From Candidatus Aminicenantota bacterium (lineage in GTDB: Bacteria; Acidobacteriota; Aminicenantia; UBA2199), in the NCBI GenBank assembly GCA_026393835.1, contig JAPKZK010000137.1, positions 1 to 64,000 of the forward strand: 64,000 nucleotides of DNA. Direction: 5' to 3'. The position numbers and the translations under genes were made by a program. The notes under the pieces were generated by a model. It was not told the DNA's origin, searched no databases, and was given only the letters and a program-made list of their open reading frames with translations. Within the stretch, counting starts at the first letter, position 1. Every line of letters starts with the position of its first letter. This document shows positions 60,837-64,000 of this stretch, piece after piece.

Positions 60837-61157
60837 ATGGCGGAAGACAATGATCAAATGAAAGCACGAAGGGTGGAGCTTTTAGAGGACCGGGGTGAGA
60901 CTTCCCGTTTCACCAGTGCGGAGATCGATGAAAAGGGGAAGTTTACGATTTATACCACAGATATAGGGAAAATGCCGGAAGAAGTGTGGGGGGATTCGGA
61001 TTATGAATTCTGGGTAACGGTGCAGGCGGAGCATAAAGATATGCTGCTTTTGGCGTTGGTCGAGAAATTGTACGGCGGGCATTTTTCCGCCGTCGATGAG
61101 TTCCGTGATTTTTTAGAGTCCAAAGGAATCCCGCACAAGTTTGAAAACTGGGCATAA
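60837..61157 (+). CDS. Small uncharacterised acidic protein
   Basis: The 106-residue protein follows AAGGAGG. The centre (FTSAEIDEKGKFTIYTTDIGK) is probably beta, and the C-terminus (DMLLLALVEKLYGGHFSAVDEFRDFLESKGIPHKF) helical. It has no signal peptide or known motif. It is probably co-transcribed with the 492-residue protein. Confidence 0.75.
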   Translation: MAEDNDQMKARRVELLEDRGETSRFTSAEIDEKGKFTIYTTDIGKMPEEVWGDSDYEFWVTVQAEHKDMLLLALVEKLYGGHFSAVDEFRDFLESKGIPHKFENWA

Positions 61158-61162
61158 CTTTT

Positions 61163-61260
61163 GCCACCAAGGCACGCCAGTACAAGGCACCAAGAATTTT
61201 TTTATAATAAACCCCTTGGTGTTTCTTTGTGCCTTCGCACATGCGTGCCTTTGTGGCTAT
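61163..61260. repeat. Imperfect inverted repeat after the gene pair
   Basis: GCCACCAAGGCAC and GTGCCTTTGTGGC, with inner AAGGCACCAAG and CTTGGTGTTTCTTTGTGCCTT, form a long imperfect hairpin between convergent genes. It is probably a terminator or dispersed element. Confidence 0.55.
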
Positions 61261-61320
61261 CTTCATGGCAGCGGCCGCCGGCTCTTCAGCGCTTGAAGAA
61301 CCGACGACCTGTTGGTTACT

Positions 61321-63924
61321 TTACTGCTGGGTGGCTGAGGTTGACGTGTCGCTTGTCGGCGGTTTTACGATAAACCGGACGCCGCCGATTTCAACCCATT
61401 TTTTACCGTCAAAATTTCGCTGGACGACGTCGAAGGTATAATTTTTCCTGTCGGCTGTAGGATCTTTGAAAGGTGTAAAAATAACTTTAATCAGTTGCTG
61501 TTCCCTGGGTTTAAGTTTAATGCTGGTGATATTCGCTTTTTCGGCCACGACGGTAATCGTATTGGCCATATCTTTAGTCACAATAACCCCAGTTCCTGCG
61601 CCCTTTGAATCGGTTTGCCATCGGGTAAATAATTCCGCGCCGAGATCCACCTGAACGGTTCCCCAATCCAGGATATCTCGATTTTCGGTTGCTAAGGCCT
61701 CGAATTGCACTGCAATTTCAACCTCATCGGCGGTCATATTACCCACGCCAATGACAACGCCTCCACCGCCGCCTCCGCCAGTGACGATGGTGATATTTTT
61801 CCAGACGATATTATTATTATTTGCCACATTGGTATTGATGGCCGAAACTTCGGGGAAAGTCATACCGTAAGGCGGGAATGGCGCTGTTTCAATGCGGGAG
61901 AGTAAGCAGAAATGGGGGGAACCGTAAGCGCCGGGGTCAGGTGGGTTCCAGGGGAATTCTAAAATAGTCGTTTGACCTTGCGCTAAGACGCCCGTCGGCT
62001 GTTGAGCGATAAAATTCCAGGAGCCGGGCCAATCTAAACCGGTCCCGGGGAATGCCCAGTATACCTTATCGATTCCATGGCCTTCACCGTCTCTACATCT
62101 TATCATGACATATAGATAGTTGATCTGTCCATAGATTGGGTTTTGATGGGTATGGTTGGAAATCCCGTCGGGCTGGTTGCGCACCCACATATCGTCGCTG
62201 CACCACATCGGATAAGAGATGGTATTAGGTTCGACGCCGGTATCGTCGGGCCGGTCCTGGGACCATAAGTCCGGTTTCAATTTAAACGCGGCGATCCATG
62301 TCTGCCAATTGGAGCCGGAAGTGGCATAGTACTCATTGGTATACCAGAAGACCTGGTCATCCACGGGATCGATGGTCATATGAGTATAATCTCCCCAACG
62401 GTCTGTATAGGTCTGTGATCCGGTGCCCTCTTTAAGCGAGCCTTCCCCCAGCGTCATGACGCCGAGGTTGGAATCGATGGAAGCCTGGGCCGCATAGCGG
62501 ATAGAGGGATAAAGAGTGGAAGAAGAGACGCTGTAACCGAGGGCGATATTGCCGTCTTCATCGCCTTCGATGCTGCCCATCCAACGGTGATTCGTATCCG
62601 GTGAATAAGTACCCTGCTGGTAAATCGATGGCGTCCCGTTGTTGATACGAACTTCATACCAACGTTCAGCCCTGCGGCCACTGTATTCGCAGACATGATT
62701 TACATACAGGGAGGAAAAACCATCAAATTCCCTGTAGTTAGCGGGTTGCATTAACCGGCCGAAAAGGGAATCAAGCGTATTGGCGGTGCCGCGCTGCGGA
62801 ACATTGCTGGCCGTTAAACCGAAAGCCGTCACCGGGAGGAAAACCGGTCCACTCCAGGTGGTGTTCCCCGGGTTAGTCCAGTCCACATCGTATTCCCACA
62901 TTACCAACTGGTCGACAGAAGGTGGGCCGTACTCATTCGCATCCATGGTAATCATATAATTGGGGGTATTGGCAGGCGGCGACGTCGGGCCTTTGGCATT
63001 GGCCGGGAGAATCGACCAGGCGTAGTAACTGTTGTCATATATGGTCTGCGCGGTCAATGTCCCACTATAAAGGTCTGATTTTTTCAAGGCCCAGATTCTT
63101 ACTCCCTGGAATTGCCCCGGCCATGTGAACATGTTGGCTGTGATATAGATGGCATCATGCCATACACCCAGTTTCGGGTAATCATTCATCAATGTGGGGT
63201 CTGCTTGCATCGGGTATTGGTACCAATTACCCAGGGGGTTGCTGGTTTGTGAAACCGCAATGGAAAACCAGGACCCGGTGGAATGATTTGCATACCAGGC
63301 AAAATCCAGGATAATCCAGCGCTGTGCATATTGATCGAAAAGCACGATAGGATCGCCATTATTATCCTCATCGCAGGGGGTGTTCTCTATTGGTCCTCCT
63401 TCGAAAAAATCATCATAGGTGGTGGCAAATTCTCGAACTCCGTCGCTTTTCCTGTAGATGGCAAAGGAAATATTGACTGCCTGCACATAATGATTGATAC
63501 CGACATCGCCGGTAGGGTCCGGGGGCCAACCGGCGCCCCAATTTTGAAAATCCAGCCCATTGAAACCGATAATAGGATTCGCCAATGGCATGGGGGCTGG
63601 AACCGCTTCTCCGCTTACGCCGCGGTATGAAGTTTGAACCGCGGTATCCGGCCGGGTTTCTTGTTGAACAATGGGCAAGCCCCGTTCAAAGTTTAAGACC
63701 GGCCGCATTTTCCGGGGGGTAGTGCGTTCACTCAGTGGGGTCTTATTTGAATCTTGCATATTCCGCAGCACGCCTCTCACAGTTATAACACTGGCCCCTT
63801 TCTTCAACACCGGCCATTGGGTTTTCCGGTTGCTATTATCTGCCGCCAGGATAATTAACCCAGGGGTGACAAGAAGCAGTGTTACTACTACTAACAATGT
63901 TTTAAAGCTCTTACTTAGCTTCAT
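61321..63924 (-). CDS. Large secreted protein of unknown function
   Basis: The 867-residue protein has a signal peptide (LLVVVTLLLVTPGLIILAA). Its main domain (about 110-560) has propeller-like features (GFNGLDFQNWGAGWPPDPTG; DPIVLFDQYAQRWIILDFAW; YPKLGVWHDAIYITANMF; NIALGYSVSSSTLYPSIRYA) of the kind seen in secreted sialidase-like or 'exported' proteins. A later part (about 590-700, WCSDDMWVRNQPDGISNHTH) and a C-terminal Ig-like/CARDB-like region (about 720-855) follow, joined by a GGGGGGG tract. I cannot name an activity. AGGAGG precedes the ATG. Confidence 0.75.
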   Translation of the reverse strand: MKLSKSFKTLLVVVTLLLVTPGLIILAADNSNRKTQWPVLKKGASVITVRGVLRNMQDSNKTPLSERTTPRKMRPVLNFERGLPIVQQETRPDTAVQTSYRGVSGEAVPAPMPLANPIIGFNGLDFQNWGAGWPPDPTGDVGINHYVQAVNISFAIYRKSDGVREFATTYDDFFEGGPIENTPCDEDNNGDPIVLFDQYAQRWIILDFAWYANHSTGSWFSIAVSQTSNPLGNWYQYPMQADPTLMNDYPKLGVWHDAIYITANMFTWPGQFQGVRIWALKKSDLYSGTLTAQTIYDNSYYAWSILPANAKGPTSPPANTPNYMITMDANEYGPPSVDQLVMWEYDVDWTNPGNTTWSGPVFLPVTAFGLTASNVPQRGTANTLDSLFGRLMQPANYREFDGFSSLYVNHVCEYSGRRAERWYEVRINNGTPSIYQQGTYSPDTNHRWMGSIEGDEDGNIALGYSVSSSTLYPSIRYAAQASIDSNLGVMTLGEGSLKEGTGSQTYTDRWGDYTHMTIDPVDDQVFWYTNEYYATSGSNWQTWIAAFKLKPDLWSQDRPDDTGVEPNTISYPMWCSDDMWVRNQPDGISNHTHQNPIYGQINYLYVMIRCRDGEGHGIDKVYWAFPGTGLDWPGSWNFIAQQPTGVLAQGQTTILEFPWNPPDPGAYGSPHFCLLSRIETAPFPPYGMTFPEVSAINTNVANNNNIVWKNITIVTGGGGGGGVVIGVGNMTADEVEIAVQFEALATENRDILDWGTVQVDLGAELFTRWQTDSKGAGTGVIVTKDMANTITVVAEKANITSIKLKPREQQLIKVIFTPFKDPTADRKNYTFDVVQRNFDGKKWVEIGGVRFIVKPPTSDTSTSATQQ

Positions 63925-63964
63925 AAATCCTCCTTTTTTTTATTTTTTTTCATTAGCTAGTGGT

Positions 63965-63993
63965 ATTGTATGGATGGGAAAACGGTTTGTAAA
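63965..63993 (-). promoter_or_regulatory. Promoter of the large secreted protein gene
   Basis: Minus strand: TTTACA (63993-63988), 17-bp spacer, TACAAT (63970-63965), 40 nt before the ATG at 63924. Confidence 0.6.
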
Positions 63994-64000
63994 TACATCA

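Noticed and set aside
61160..61320. tRNA or other small structured RNA gene
   Set aside because: The long imperfect hairpin has no cloverleaf or conserved arm; it looks like a terminator or dispersed inverted repeat.

Overview
The window reads as chromosome of a Gram-negative, probably anaerobic heterotroph. Sec signal peptides, SPFH and CNNM membrane proteins, a gingipain-like C25 peptidase, many secreted beta-helix/SBBP proteins and a load of intergenic repeats resemble what I know of Candidatus Aminicenantes or related Acidobacteriota-like lineages. That placement is inference; there is no rRNA or marker gene here to prove it. Promoters of the sigma70 type (TTGACA-17-TATAAT) are unusually easy to see, and several genes look leaderless.

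Region 1 (1-7.9 kb) is a graveyard of accessory genes. It holds a group II intron with its maturase, two MNT/HEPN toxin-antitoxin loci whose HEPN partners have lost their catalytic core, and a 21-bp minisatellite. It also holds a Cas6-RT-Cas1 fusion that lacks the Cas1 catalytic domain and has lost an RT catalytic Asp, a frameshifted hypothetical gene and a DUF362 remnant. One intact housekeeping gene (SPFH/stomatin) sits among them.

Region 2 (7.9-15.2 kb) is an oxidative TCA block: aconitase (+), then on the minus strand an operon of isocitrate dehydrogenase, a malate/lactate dehydrogenase-family oxidoreductase and a zinc-ribbon TPR protein, then divergent citrate synthase (+). Together they would take malate or oxaloacetate to 2-oxoglutarate.

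Region 3 (15.2-38.4 kb) carries two AAA-ATPase/PD-(D/E)XK proteins and a large secreted-protein locus. The latter has six paralogous right-handed beta-helix 'choice-of-anchor Q' proteins and a 1468-residue SBBP/InlB-B/BACON protein. A TauE/SafE permease and a C25 cysteine peptidase lie between them. Two of the beta-helix genes are preceded by an almost identical leader with two 22-bp palindromic sites 62 bp apart, the second overlapping the -35 box. A third has a collapsed single-site version.

Region 4 (38.4-45.4 kb) has a MacB/FtsX-type permease bracketed by 71-bp direct repeats, an orphan Cys-rich RiPP precursor with its own promoter and terminator, and a translationally coupled pair of AAA ATPases behind three tandem 15-bp palindromes. 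A DUF2283 gene and a second copy of the 21-bp minisatellite follow.

Region 5 (45.4-55.5 kb) is mostly housekeeping: signal peptidase I, a cytidylate-kinase-like/BON protein, a UbiA prenyltransferase, purH and a CNNM/CBS transporter. It ends with a giant secreted polysaccharide-deacetylase/beta-helix/BACON protein.

Region 6 (55.5-64 kb) contains the most coherent small system. A 71-residue precursor with a CXXX-repeat core (8 Cys) is followed 4 bp later by a radical SAM/SPASM maturase and then a membrane-anchored subtilisin-like protease, all behind a clear promoter. Uncharacterised proteins and a large secreted protein complete the window.
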